Assembly (NCBI GenBank): GCA_029940175.1 | Contig: JAOZRM010000094.1 | Coordinates: 1 to 7,789 of the forward strand | Length of the DNA stretch: 7,789 nucleotides | Reading direction: 5' to 3' | Source of the DNA: Candidatus Sabulitectum sp. | GTDB lineage: Bacteria > Fermentibacterota > Fermentibacteria > Fermentibacterales > JCC-6 | Shown here: in pieces, positions 1 to 6,317 of the stretch | Layout of the letters: each line of letters begins with the position of its first letter | How positions within the stretch are numbered: the first letter of the stretch is position 1 | Position numbers and translations under genes: made by a program | Notes under the pieces: generated by a model | Seen by the model: only the letters and a program-made list of their open reading frames with translations | What the model was told of the DNA's origin: nothing | Databases searched by the model: none

Positions 1-841
1 TGGGGAATTGACCAACGAGTTTTGCCCAGTAGTCAACTATCTGCTCTGAAGTTAATCCTGCGGGGTCCTCACCGTGCATGAAGTAACGACCATCTTTATA
101 GAATTCACTTGCTGCAGGATCCAGAGCTATGAAAACATCCTGCCCCGGTGTGTAACCTGCAGCCCTGATGGCTTGAACAATGAACTCGAGGGCTGCTGTG
201 TTGTCAGGCAGATTTGGAGCAAGCCCTCCCTCGTCGCCTACACTGGTTGACATACCGGCTGCAGCAGCTCTTTTCTTTAAAGTCTGGAAGATCTCAACAC
301 CGGCCTGCAGTCCTCTTGTGAATGTGTCGAAACCTGCTGGAACAACCATGAATTCCTGAAGATCTATGGGATTTGAGGCATGCTGGCCACCGTTTATGAT
401 GTTCATCATTGGAACGGGAAGTACTCTTGCTGCTGGTCCTCCCAGATAACTGTAAAGAGGTATCATCAGACTGTCGGCAGATGCTCTGGCGCATGCCATT
501 GAAACTGCAAGAATGGCGTTTGCTCCCAGCTCTGATTTGTTTGCTGTACCGTCAATCTGCTTCATGAGGGCATCGACCTCAAGCTGGCAGGAGGCGTCTC
601 TTCCAAGTAATTCCGGAGCAATTCTGGAATGGATGTTGTTAACAGCGTTTCGAACAGATTTACCCATAAAAGCTGCATCATTGTCTCGGAGTTCTACAGC
701 TTCATGCTCTCCAGTTGAGGCTCCACTTGGAACCGCTGCTCTTCCGAAACTGCCATTCTCCAGATATACGTCTGCTTCTATTGTGGGATTTCCTCTTGAG
801 TCAATTATCTGTCTTGCTTTGATCTCTACTATTTCAGCCAT
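1..841 (-). CDS. eno: Enolase (phosphopyruvate hydratase), 3' end cut by window edge
   Basis: Enolase interconverts 2-phosphoglycerate and phosphoenolpyruvate in cytoplasmic glycolysis and gluconeogenesis. The first 280 residues are present; bacterial enolases are about 430, so the C-terminal third of the barrel, with the catalytic Lys, lies off the left edge. Seen directly: the N-terminal signature DSRGNPT (residues 14-20), the mobile-loop motif PSGASTGEHEA (38-48), NGGQHASN (150-157, containing the active-site His154), QEFM (162-165), SVGDEGG (200-206, with Glu204 at the catalytic-acid position) and LDPAASEF (240-247, with Asp241 as a magnesium ligand). No frameshift or key substitution is visible. 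The ATG start is fixed by GGAG five bases upstream and by the normal enolase N-terminus. It lies 51 bases after the HD-GYP regulator on the same strand, with no terminator-like hairpin between, so read-through is possible. Family assignment is essentially certain. Confidence 0.98.
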   Translation of the reverse strand, partial: MAEIVEIKARQIIDSRGNPTIEADVYLENGSFGRAAVPSGASTGEHEAVELRDNDAAFMGKSVRNAVNNIHSRIAPELLGRDASCQLEVDALMKQIDGTANKSELGANAILAVSMACARASADSLMIPLYSYLGGPAARVLPVPMMNIINGGQHASNPIDLQEFMVVPAGFDTFTRGLQAGVEIFQTLKKRAAAAGMSTSVGDEGGLAPNLPDNTAALEFIVQAIRAAGYTPGQDVFIALDPAASEFYKDGRYFMHGEDPAGLTSEQIVDYWAKLVGQFP

Positions 842-892
842 TATTTCTCCCTAGGTTATGCTTCAATGATAAGGGGAATATAATGTACTCTG

Positions 893-2881
893 TCAGTGTT
901 GCAGAACCGGTTGGCTCTCAAGCAGAACAGAACCGTAAGTTAACAGAATTTCCTCGTGAGGGCGTGCACTTATTATTTCGATGAAAGCCTGAGCAAGCTC
1001 TTTGTCAAACTGTGTTCCTGAGTGTTCCTTCAGCTGTTTAAGTGCAAAATCCACACCTGGTGACTTGCGGTATACCCTGCTGCTTGTCATGGCATCAAAA
1101 GAATCTGCCACTGTGAGAATCCTGGCGGCAAGGGGGATATGTGTTCCCGCAAGCCCATCCGGGTAACCTCTTCCATCATATCTTTCATGGTGGAACCTGA
1201 TGGCTGGAAGGAGATTCCTGAATGCCTGTATCGGTCCAAGAATACTGCATCCTTTAACAGGGTGGGTCTTTATGACTTCGTACTCTTCGTCTGTGAGCTT
1301 TCCGGGCTTGTTAAGGATACTTTCGGGAATAGCGATTTTCCCGATGTCATGCAATAATGCAGCATTCCAGAGATCTTTTCTGTCCTGGTGCGTAACGCCT
1401 ATTTTGTCTGCTAGAGCAAGCGCATAGGCAGTAACATTCCGGGAGTGATCATTGGTATACTTATCTTTAGCATCAACAGCCTGAGCCATGGCAGTTATGG
1501 TTTCCAGATAGTTTTTTTGATTTTCTCTGTGCTGAAGTGAATTACAGAGAGCTGATGTAGCGTGCCGGATCAGCAGAGGAATAAAACGTGAAGAGGATAA
1601 AAGACGACTTTGACCGGACCAGGAGCCAAGGACTATCCAGCCGTGAACTTTACCGTAGTCACCGAGTTCGGTGAAGGTGAATTCAGGATAGTTCTCAAAG
1701 GAACGAATGTTTTCTCCCACGAACGAACTGGTATGGATTCCGGCCAGATGTTCAGCAGCAGGTTCTTCTCCAAGATTTTTTCTCATCTGTCTTTTGAGTA
1801 CGCTAAAAGCTTTCTCTTGCGGAATGGCTTCGTTCATCAGGATGTAGTTGTAAGGTGTACTATTTTCCAGCGAAACAAAAAAACCTGCAACATCAAACGG
1901 GATGAAATTCCGGAGACCGCGAGCAACAGAGGAGATAACTGCAGAGGTTTCAAGAGAGGATGAGAAACTGCTTGTGACCATGTTGATCTTTTCCAGCTCC
2001 TTGTTGTTCATGCGGAGATTGTCGGTCATTTTCAGGTTCTGCAGTTGATTTCCCAGTTGTGCAGCGTAGAGAGCAAGAAGCTTCAGGTCTCTGGTTTTAA
2101 ATCTGTCTCTTCGCTGGTTTCTGCCGGCAATGATAACGCCCAGGTTTTCTTCGCCTGTGGGAATCACAGTTCCCATGAATGATGCTCTGGTGCCGGACAT
2201 ATCAATGTTTTCCGAGTTGCTGGGGTCAAGCAGAACTTCTCCTCCTGATTGCATGGTTCTGCTTGCAAGAAAGTACCAGGTAACTTCGTCAGCAAAGGAT
2301 CCAGTGCCCACATCAACAGATTTTTCCAGGGTACTGCCCCTTTTGTCCTGCAGATAGATACGGAGAGAATCAGCCCCGAAGCTTTCAGCGGTCTTCTTGC
2401 CAAAATAGGTAAGCGAGGCTTTTTTCGTGAATTCGGTCACCTTGTTTGATACTGTCAGTTCATGCAGGATTTTCAGTTCAGTTGATGTTATGTCGGAGAA
2501 GTGCACTCTCTGTTCTTTTTCAGCACGGTGTACAGCCTCTATTATGTCGTTGCTGTGGAATGGTTTGGTTATAAAATCATATGCACCCTGTCTGATAGCT
2601 TCCTTTGCAAGATCAACCGAGGCATGGCCCGTAAAAAGTATTACAAAAGTATCAGCATTCAACTTCTTGATCTCACACATAAGCTCAAGGCCGTTGGTGT
2701 CAGGCAGCAGAATGTCGCAGAGTACAATTGGATAAGTTTTTAGTGCAAGATAATCAGAAACTTCACTTCCTGATTGTGCCATGTCTACATCGTAGCCCTG
2801 ATTTTTTAAGGTCTCGGCAACAACTTCACAGATAACCGGGTCATCATCAATCACAAGAATTCGTGGAAGATTACTGCTCAT
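893..2881 (-). CDS. Response regulator REC-GAF-GAF-HD-GYP, probable cyclic-di-GMP phosphodiesterase
   Basis: A 662-residue cytoplasmic signalling protein. Residues about 7-120 form a receiver domain with an intact phosphorylation site (Asp12/Asp13 acidic pair, phosphoacceptor Asp56, Thr84, Lys106). Residues about 135-290 look like a GAF sensor domain and about 300-450 a second, more diverged one; a linker helix follows. Residues about 457-640 are an HD-GYP domain: His479, HDIGK at 511-515, His540, the HHERYDGRGYPDG block at 564-576 and Asp593 supply the usual metal ligands and the GYP signature. HD-GYP proteins of this type hydrolyse cyclic di-GMP (some prefer 3'3'-cGAMP), so phosphorylation and a GAF ligand would control second-messenger turnover. 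The start chosen is the ATG at 2881, with AAGGG seven bases upstream; an in-frame TTG at 2914 lies inside the previous gene and is less likely. It is probably co-transcribed with the sigma-54 regulator four bases upstream. Substrate and partner kinase cannot be read from sequence. Confidence 0.95.
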   Translation of the reverse strand: MSSNLPRILVIDDDPVICEVVAETLKNQGYDVDMAQSGSEVSDYLALKTYPIVLCDILLPDTNGLELMCEIKKLNADTFVILFTGHASVDLAKEAIRQGAYDFITKPFHSNDIIEAVHRAEKEQRVHFSDITSTELKILHELTVSNKVTEFTKKASLTYFGKKTAESFGADSLRIYLQDKRGSTLEKSVDVGTGSFADEVTWYFLASRTMQSGGEVLLDPSNSENIDMSGTRASFMGTVIPTGEENLGVIIAGRNQRRDRFKTRDLKLLALYAAQLGNQLQNLKMTDNLRMNNKELEKINMVTSSFSSSLETSAVISSVARGLRNFIPFDVAGFFVSLENSTPYNYILMNEAIPQEKAFSVLKRQMRKNLGEEPAAEHLAGIHTSSFVGENIRSFENYPEFTFTELGDYGKVHGWIVLGSWSGQSRLLSSSRFIPLLIRHATSALCNSLQHRENQKNYLETITAMAQAVDAKDKYTNDHSRNVTAYALALADKIGVTHQDRKDLWNAALLHDIGKIAIPESILNKPGKLTDEEYEVIKTHPVKGCSILGPIQAFRNLLPAIRFHHERYDGRGYPDGLAGTHIPLAARILTVADSFDAMTSSRVYRKSPGVDFALKQLKEHSGTQFDKELAQAFIEIISARPHEEILLTYGSVLLESQPVLQH

Positions 2882-2885
2882 GGAG

Positions 2886-4241
2886 CTACCCTTTCCACCC
2901 CTCTTCAATACCAAGTTTTTTCATTCTGGCCAGCAGAGTTGTTCTCTTGAGCCCCAGCTTACTTGCCGCCCTTGATTTTACCCCGCCCGAAGCGACAAGT
3001 GCTTTCTGAATATAGTGTCGTTCAATTGAGTTGACAAACACATTTAGATGCAGCGTTCCGTCGGAGTCAGTGGAAGGAGTATCCATGAAAGAGGAACCGG
3101 AGATCCAATCCGGCAGGTGTTCTATTGTGATTTTTTCTTTTCCCGCCAGAACAACAGCCCTTTCCATTACATTTTCGAGTTCGCGAACATTTCCAGGCCA
3201 TGAGTAAGTAAGCAGAGCGGTGATGGTATTTTCACTTAATTCTTCTCCTCCGAAAGGTCCACGCATGCTTGAAAGGAAGTGCTCTGCCAGAGGAATCACA
3301 TCCATTGGTCTTTCACGCAGGGGAGGTATCTTTATCTCAAAAACGTTCAGCCGGTAGAAAAGGTCTCTTCGGAAAGATCCGTCATCCACATCCCGTCTAA
3401 TGTCGCTATTTGTGGCGGAGATAAGCCTTGTATTTATTGGAACAGATACAATAGATCCAACAGGAGTTACTTCTCTCTCTTGAAGAGTGCGGAGAAGCTT
3501 AACCTGCATGGGGTGACCCATGTTGCCAATTTCATCAAGAAAGAGCGTTCCGCCCTCCGCTGCCTGGAAGTGGCCGATGGTAGTGGCATGAGCCCCTGTG
3601 TAGGAACCCTTTACATGCCCGAACAATTCGCTCTCAAGAAGTCCTTCCGGAATACCGCCGGAGTTCACGGAGATAAAGGGTCCTGCAGCCCTTCTGCTCA
3701 TCCTGTGGAGAGCACGTGCAATCATTTCCTTACCGGTTCCACTTTCACCGGTTAACAGAACAGTACTGTCGGTGATGCTGACTTTCTCAACAAGTTCCAT
3801 TACTTTCTTCATGGACGGGCTGTTCAGAATCAGTGATTTTCCCGATGTGTGCTTGCGAATGCTCTGTTTTTTTACAACGTTTTCTACGGCCAGAAGAAGC
3901 TCTTTCATAGAGAATGGTTTGGGAATGTAGTCCATGGCTCCCAGATCCATTGCTTCTTTTACTCCTTCAATAGAAGCGAATCCCGTTATGACCATGGCGG
4001 CCATGTAGGGATGTTTTTCTCTTGCAATTCTGATGATATCAATACCTGAACCATCCGGAAGACGAATGTCAGTAATAAGCAGATTGTATGACTGACTTCT
4101 GAGCATACCCAGAGCCTGTCTGCTGGTTGATGCACAGTCACAGACAAAACCGTTTGCGTCCAGGATCTCCTTTACGAAGCCCAGAACATCCGGCTCATCG
4201 TCTACAACCAGCACTCTGTATCCCCCCCTTGAACCTTTCAT
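2886..4241 (-). CDS. NtrC-family sigma-54-dependent response regulator
   Basis: A 451-residue enhancer-binding protein that would activate RNA polymerase carrying sigma-54. Domains in order: receiver at about 8-125 (Asp14/Asp15, phosphoacceptor Asp58, Thr86, Lys108); AAA+ ATPase at about 135-375; Fis-type helix-turn-helix at about 399-451, with the recognition unit at 422-445. In the ATPase, Walker A is GESGTGKE (165-172), Walker B ends in LDEIG (235-239), and the arginine fingers correspond to Arg291 and Arg297. The sigma-54 contact loop reads GSYTGA (212-217) instead of the usual GAFTGA. The length is normal for the NtrC/AtoC class. No histidine kinase is adjacent, so it is an orphan here. 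The ATG at 4241 has no Shine-Dalgarno sequence; it is either leaderless or the true start is an in-frame GTG at 4214 preceded by a purine-rich AGGGGGGGA. Targets are unknown; the divergent envelope operon is an obvious but unproven candidate. Confidence 0.96.
   Translation of the reverse strand: MKGSRGGYRVLVVDDEPDVLGFVKEILDANGFVCDCASTSRQALGMLRSQSYNLLITDIRLPDGSGIDIIRIAREKHPYMAAMVITGFASIEGVKEAMDLGAMDYIPKPFSMKELLLAVENVVKKQSIRKHTSGKSLILNSPSMKKVMELVEKVSITDSTVLLTGESGTGKEMIARALHRMSRRAAGPFISVNSGGIPEGLLESELFGHVKGSYTGAHATTIGHFQAAEGGTLFLDEIGNMGHPMQVKLLRTLQEREVTPVGSIVSVPINTRLISATNSDIRRDVDDGSFRRDLFYRLNVFEIKIPPLRERPMDVIPLAEHFLSSMRGPFGGEELSENTITALLTYSWPGNVRELENVMERAVVLAGKEKITIEHLPDWISGSSFMDTPSTDSDGTLHLNVFVNSIERHYIQKALVASGGVKSRAASKLGLKRTTLLARMKKLGIEEGWKG
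2889..2893 (-). promoter_or_regulatory. Ribosome binding site deciding the HD-GYP regulator start
   Basis: AAGGG lies seven bases before the ATG at 2881 and inside the last codons of the upstream sigma-54 regulator. It favours the 662-residue form over a TTG start at 2914 and suggests translational coupling of the two regulators, because ribosomes finishing the first gene stop at 2886, just past this site. Confidence 0.65.
4221..4229 (-). promoter_or_regulatory. Possible ribosome binding site for an alternative GTG start of the sigma-54 regulator
   Basis: A purine run AGGGGGGGA sits six bases before an in-frame GTG at 4214-4212. That start would give a protein beginning at Val10 of the longer form, just at the first receiver strand (sequence LVVDDEP). 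The match to a Shine-Dalgarno sequence is imperfect and the run also encodes Arg-Gly-Gly, so it could be chance. It matters because the upstream ATG at 4241 has no ribosome binding site. Confidence 0.3.
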
Positions 4242-4247
4242 GCGTAT

Positions 4248-4259
4248 AGTATTGATACT
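4248..4259. repeat. Short inverted repeat in the divergent intergenic region, possible operator
   Basis: AGTAT-TG-ATACT is a perfect 5-2-5 dyad, with further imperfect TA-rich symmetry on either side (about 4245-4263). It overlaps the proposed -10 element of the leftward promoter and lies 36 bases before the start of the rightward lipoprotein gene. Placement suits a repressor or autoregulatory site controlling one or both divergent operons. The arms are short and AT-rich, so a chance palindrome is quite possible. Confidence 0.3.
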
Positions 4260-4276
4260 TATAGGTGGAATGTCAA
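4248..4276 (-). promoter_or_regulatory. Candidate sigma-70-type promoter for the regulator operon
   Basis: On the minus strand a perfect TTGACA (4276-4271) is followed after 17 bases by AATACT (4253-4248), a four-of-six match to the -10 consensus. Transcription would be expected to begin about seven bases further on, at or next to position 4241, which is the A of the regulator's ATG. This predicts either a leaderless message or a 27-base leader to a GTG start at 4214. The -10 match is modest and no experiment supports it. Confidence 0.45.
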
Positions 4277-4285
4277 TATCATGAC

Positions 4286-4290
4286 GGAGG
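4286..4290 (+). promoter_or_regulatory. Ribosome binding site of the M23 lipoprotein gene
   Basis: GGAGG lies four bases before the ATG at 4295, a strong site at slightly close spacing. It fixes the lipoprotein start, which in turn gives a normal signal peptide. Confidence 0.8.
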
Positions 4291-4294
4291 GTAA

Positions 4295-5395
4295 ATGAAA
4301 CACTGGCAATATATTGTCACCATTTTTGTCTTGCTTGGCTGTTCAAGTAAGCCTGCTCCTGACGACAGTTATATTATATCTCAAAATGACTATAGTGACG
4401 TAACTGCTGAGACAACAGAGATTGTTAATCAAGGTGACTCCATTGTTCAGATCGTTATGCCTGATTCTCTTATTGCCGGTACTGATACGCTTTCTGCAAG
4501 TCTTACTCCTGAAGATTCACTTGTCTTGCTGGAAGACAGTCTGGCAGCAGAACTTGATTCTATTCAAGCAGAAATTGATTCTCTGACCTCTGATGATATT
4601 CCGGAGACATGGAGATTCATTGAGATCGAGATACAGGGCTCTCTTTACCAGAGTCTCGGGGTTGTGGCCGATGTGGATCCTGACATTTTAGGGGCTCACT
4701 GTGTTAGAAACCTGGTGTGGGAGATGAACCCCTGGACTGGTTTCATTGCCGGTGACTCCATGCGTATTATCTACACTCTGGACGAACTTCCAAGAGAGAA
4801 TATGGTTATTGCATTTGAATACATACCCGTGGGAGGATCGGCGAATCAATATTTTTCCGGTTATGTATTTCAAAAATCCGGGGACAACTGGCCTTCTGTC
4901 TGGAAGCCCGATGGTTCTGAACTGGTTAAGCTGCTGGACAGATCACCGGTGAGAACATTCGAAGAGATAACAAGCGTTTTCGGAGAACCCCGTGGCAATC
5001 ATATACATCAGGGTGTTGACTACAAGGCTCCGGTGGAAACTCCTGTGTTCTCTGTTACAGGGGGAACAGTTCTGCGAACAAACTGGAATACTACATACAA
5101 TGGCTACTGTGTTGAATTGGATTTTGGTGGCTATTCTGAAGTATTTCTCCATCTTTTTTCAATCGGCAGCGGTGTGGTTAACGGAGCTGTAATTGAACCG
5201 GGAGGAGAGATTGGAACCGTTGGTAATACAGGCACTTCCACTGCTCCCCATCTTCATTATCAGATAAATGGTCCTGATGGTTACGCCATTGATCCGTACC
5301 TCTATTTCAGGAGTCACAGAAGAACTCTGGGTGAAGTTGATATGGCCGATTTCCAGAGACATATAGACCTTTGTTTACTATTGATGGGAGACTGA
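4295..5395 (+). CDS. M23-family (LytM/MepM-like) peptidoglycan endopeptidase, lipoprotein
   Basis: A 366-residue envelope protein predicted to cleave peptide cross-links in peptidoglycan. It begins with a short lipoprotein signal: Lys2/His3, a hydrophobic stretch and the lipobox LLGC, so Cys16 would be lipidated; Ser at +2 suits outer-membrane sorting in a Gram-negative cell. Residues about 20-103 are an acidic, Ser/Thr-rich spacer containing a repeated Asp-Ser-Leu/Ile motif. Residues about 108-220 resemble the domain preceding the catalytic module in MepM/Csd3-type enzymes (a GDS segment followed by sugar-like KPDGSEL and RSPV blocks). The catalytic LytM domain is at about 225-345, with the zinc and active-site residues His238 and Asp242 (HQGVD), His286 (LHL) and His319/His321 (HLH), all intact, so it should be an active enzyme rather than an EnvC-like activator. 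Spacer and lipid anchor would let it reach the wall from the outer membrane. It heads a tight operon with the glycosyltransferase. Confidence 0.93.
   Translation: MKHWQYIVTIFVLLGCSSKPAPDDSYIISQNDYSDVTAETTEIVNQGDSIVQIVMPDSLIAGTDTLSASLTPEDSLVLLEDSLAAELDSIQAEIDSLTSDDIPETWRFIEIEIQGSLYQSLGVVADVDPDILGAHCVRNLVWEMNPWTGFIAGDSMRIIYTLDELPRENMVIAFEYIPVGGSANQYFSGYVFQKSGDNWPSVWKPDGSELVKLLDRSPVRTFEEITSVFGEPRGNHIHQGVDYKAPVETPVFSVTGGTVLRTNWNTTYNGYCVELDFGGYSEVFLHLFSIGSGVVNGAVIEPGGEIGTVGNTGTSTAPHLHYQINGPDGYAIDPYLYFRSHRRTLGEVDMADFQRHIDLCLLLMGD
4463..4585 (+). repeat. Heptad Asp-Ser-Leu/Ile protein repeat in the lipoprotein spacer
   Basis: In the M23 lipoprotein, DS(L/I) triplets start at residues 74, 81, 88 and 95, exactly seven apart, with related DSL and DTL copies at 57 and 64 (also seven apart). 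The codons used for the repeats differ, so the repetition is at the protein level and not a recent DNA duplication. Seven-residue spacing with a hydrophobic residue in each unit suggests a coiled-coil or helical stalk between the lipid anchor and the enzyme. Confidence 0.7.
5386..5390 (+). promoter_or_regulatory. Ribosome binding site deciding a CTG start for the glycosyltransferase
   Basis: GGGAG lies six bases before CTG at 5397 and within the last codons of the lipoprotein gene. In this frame a stop codon at 5382-5384 limits how far upstream translation can begin, and no ATG, GTG or TTG exists between it and the conserved first strand of the glycosyltransferase. The site therefore points to CTG as the initiator. 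Confidence 0.6.
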
Positions 5396-5396
5396 T

Positions 5397-6317
5397 CTGA
5401 AACGCTTCGCGGTTCTTACACTGAACTGGAATGGACTGGAGATTCTACCGGGGATGATTGAATCTCTAGCTGACTCTGTAGAGGAGCTCTCGGGAGAACT
5501 TATTGTTTTTGATAATAATTCCAGCGATGGTTCAGACAGGATCGCTCTGGAAATATGGGGAGAGAAAAACTGGTTTACTCTGATCAAATCTTCAGAGAAT
5601 CTGGGATTTGCAGGAGGGGCCAACAAAGCTATTAATGACATTGATGCAGAGATCATTGTTCTGGCAAATTCAGATACAGTGTTTCTCCCCGGCAGTCTTC
5701 AAGCTCTGCTTGAAGCTGTTGACCGGCATCCGGAAGCCGGTGTTATCGGACCTAGGCTGCTCTGGCCCGATGGAACCCTTCAGAGGTCTCTCAGAGACTT
5801 CCCTTTTCCGTGGAAACTGATCAGAGAGCATATTCCTCTACTTGGCAGCAGATCAGCTGTTCATGATCCACACGTCGCTGAACAGAGAGTTGACTGGCTT
5901 GTCGGGGCTGTTATGGTTTTCAAAAAAGACCTCTTCGAGAAAATCCATGGATTCGACGAGGATTTCTTCTTCTACCATGAGGAGACAGAACTTCAATACA
6001 GACTGTTCAAAGAGGGAAATGATTCCTTTTTTATTCCATCCGCAGAAGTCATTCATATTGAGGGTGCTTCTGCCAGAAAGATGTTTGGTAGAGAAACATA
6101 CCTTAAGTATATTCAGGCAAAGCTGAAGTTTCTCAGGAAACACGGATATACAGGCTCCATTGTGCTGTTCAGGCTGTTTATGGGGCTGTTGCAGGGGTGC
6201 AGGTTGCTGGCTGGTTACCTAAGGCCTGCTTTGCCCGGTCGAGATATTCGATACACAGCGCCGTACTGCCGAAAAGCTTTTCACGAGCTTTTCAGGCGCA
6301 ACAGACAGGATGACTGA
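5397..6317 (+). CDS. Family 2 (GT-A fold) glycosyltransferase, apparent CTG start
   Basis: A 306-residue enzyme of the rhamnosyltransferase-like GT2 group, which transfers a sugar from a nucleotide-sugar donor to a glycan or lipid-linked acceptor on the cytoplasmic face. Numbered from the CTG: strand one and NWNG at 6-13, DNNSSDGS (39-46), NLGFAGGAN (68-76), the metal/donor motif NSDT (91-94, an N-x-D form of DXD), VGA at 169-171, GFDE (185-188), the catalytic-base region HEETEL (194-199) and VIHIEG. A hydrophobic stretch with a basic tail at about 252-306 may sit on the membrane. Starting at the first ATG (5454) would delete the nucleotide-binding NWNG strand, so the CTG with GGGAG upstream is preferred; a single-base sequence error or variant replacing ATG is the alternative. 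It starts one base after the lipoprotein stop and overlaps the next gene by one base, so the three are co-expressed. Donor and acceptor sugars are unknown. Confidence 0.93.
   Translation: MKRFAVLTLNWNGLEILPGMIESLADSVEELSGELIVFDNNSSDGSDRIALEIWGEKNWFTLIKSSENLGFAGGANKAINDIDAEIIVLANSDTVFLPGSLQALLEAVDRHPEAGVIGPRLLWPDGTLQRSLRDFPFPWKLIREHIPLLGSRSAVHDPHVAEQRVDWLVGAVMVFKKDLFEKIHGFDEDFFFYHEETELQYRLFKEGNDSFFIPSAEVIHIEGASARKMFGRETYLKYIQAKLKFLRKHGYTGSIVLFRLFMGLLQGCRLLAGYLRPALPGRDIRYTAPYCRKAFHELFRRNRQDD

Noticed and set aside
513..854. A 113-codon open frame on the + strand
   Set aside because: It is antisense to the enolase N-terminal region, which is unmistakable on the other strand.
842..892. A promoter or terminator just before enolase
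   Set aside because: TATATT and TATCAT resemble -10 elements, but no -35 element stands at proper spacing, and no hairpin followed by a T-run is present. The CCTAGG palindrome at 850-855 is only six bases long.
1610..1963. A 117-codon open frame on the + strand
   Set aside because: It is antisense to the second GAF-like region of the HD-GYP regulator and has no ribosome binding site or family resemblance.
2882..2914. TTG at 2914 as the start of the HD-GYP regulator
   Set aside because: It would add 11 basic, glycine-rich residues encoded inside the previous gene; the ATG at 2881 has a well-placed AAGGG and gives a normal receiver N-terminus.
3279..3755. A 158-codon open frame on the + strand
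   Set aside because: It lies wholly antisense to the AAA+ domain of the sigma-54 regulator, shows no recognisable motif, and its length follows from codon bias of the gene opposite.
3860..3880. A T-run that might be part of a terminator
   Set aside because: It lies inside the coding sequence of the sigma-54 regulator and has no stem-loop beside it.
4242..4294. A sigma-54 promoter or a clear rightward sigma-70 promoter for the lipoprotein operon
   Set aside because: No GG-N10-GC pair of the right form is present in the gap. Rightward candidates (for example TTCATG with TATAGG) match the consensus too poorly to annotate.
5454..5456. ATG at 5454 as the glycosyltransferase start
   Set aside because: It would remove the first strand and NWNG motif of the nucleotide-binding fold, and it has no good Shine-Dalgarno sequence.
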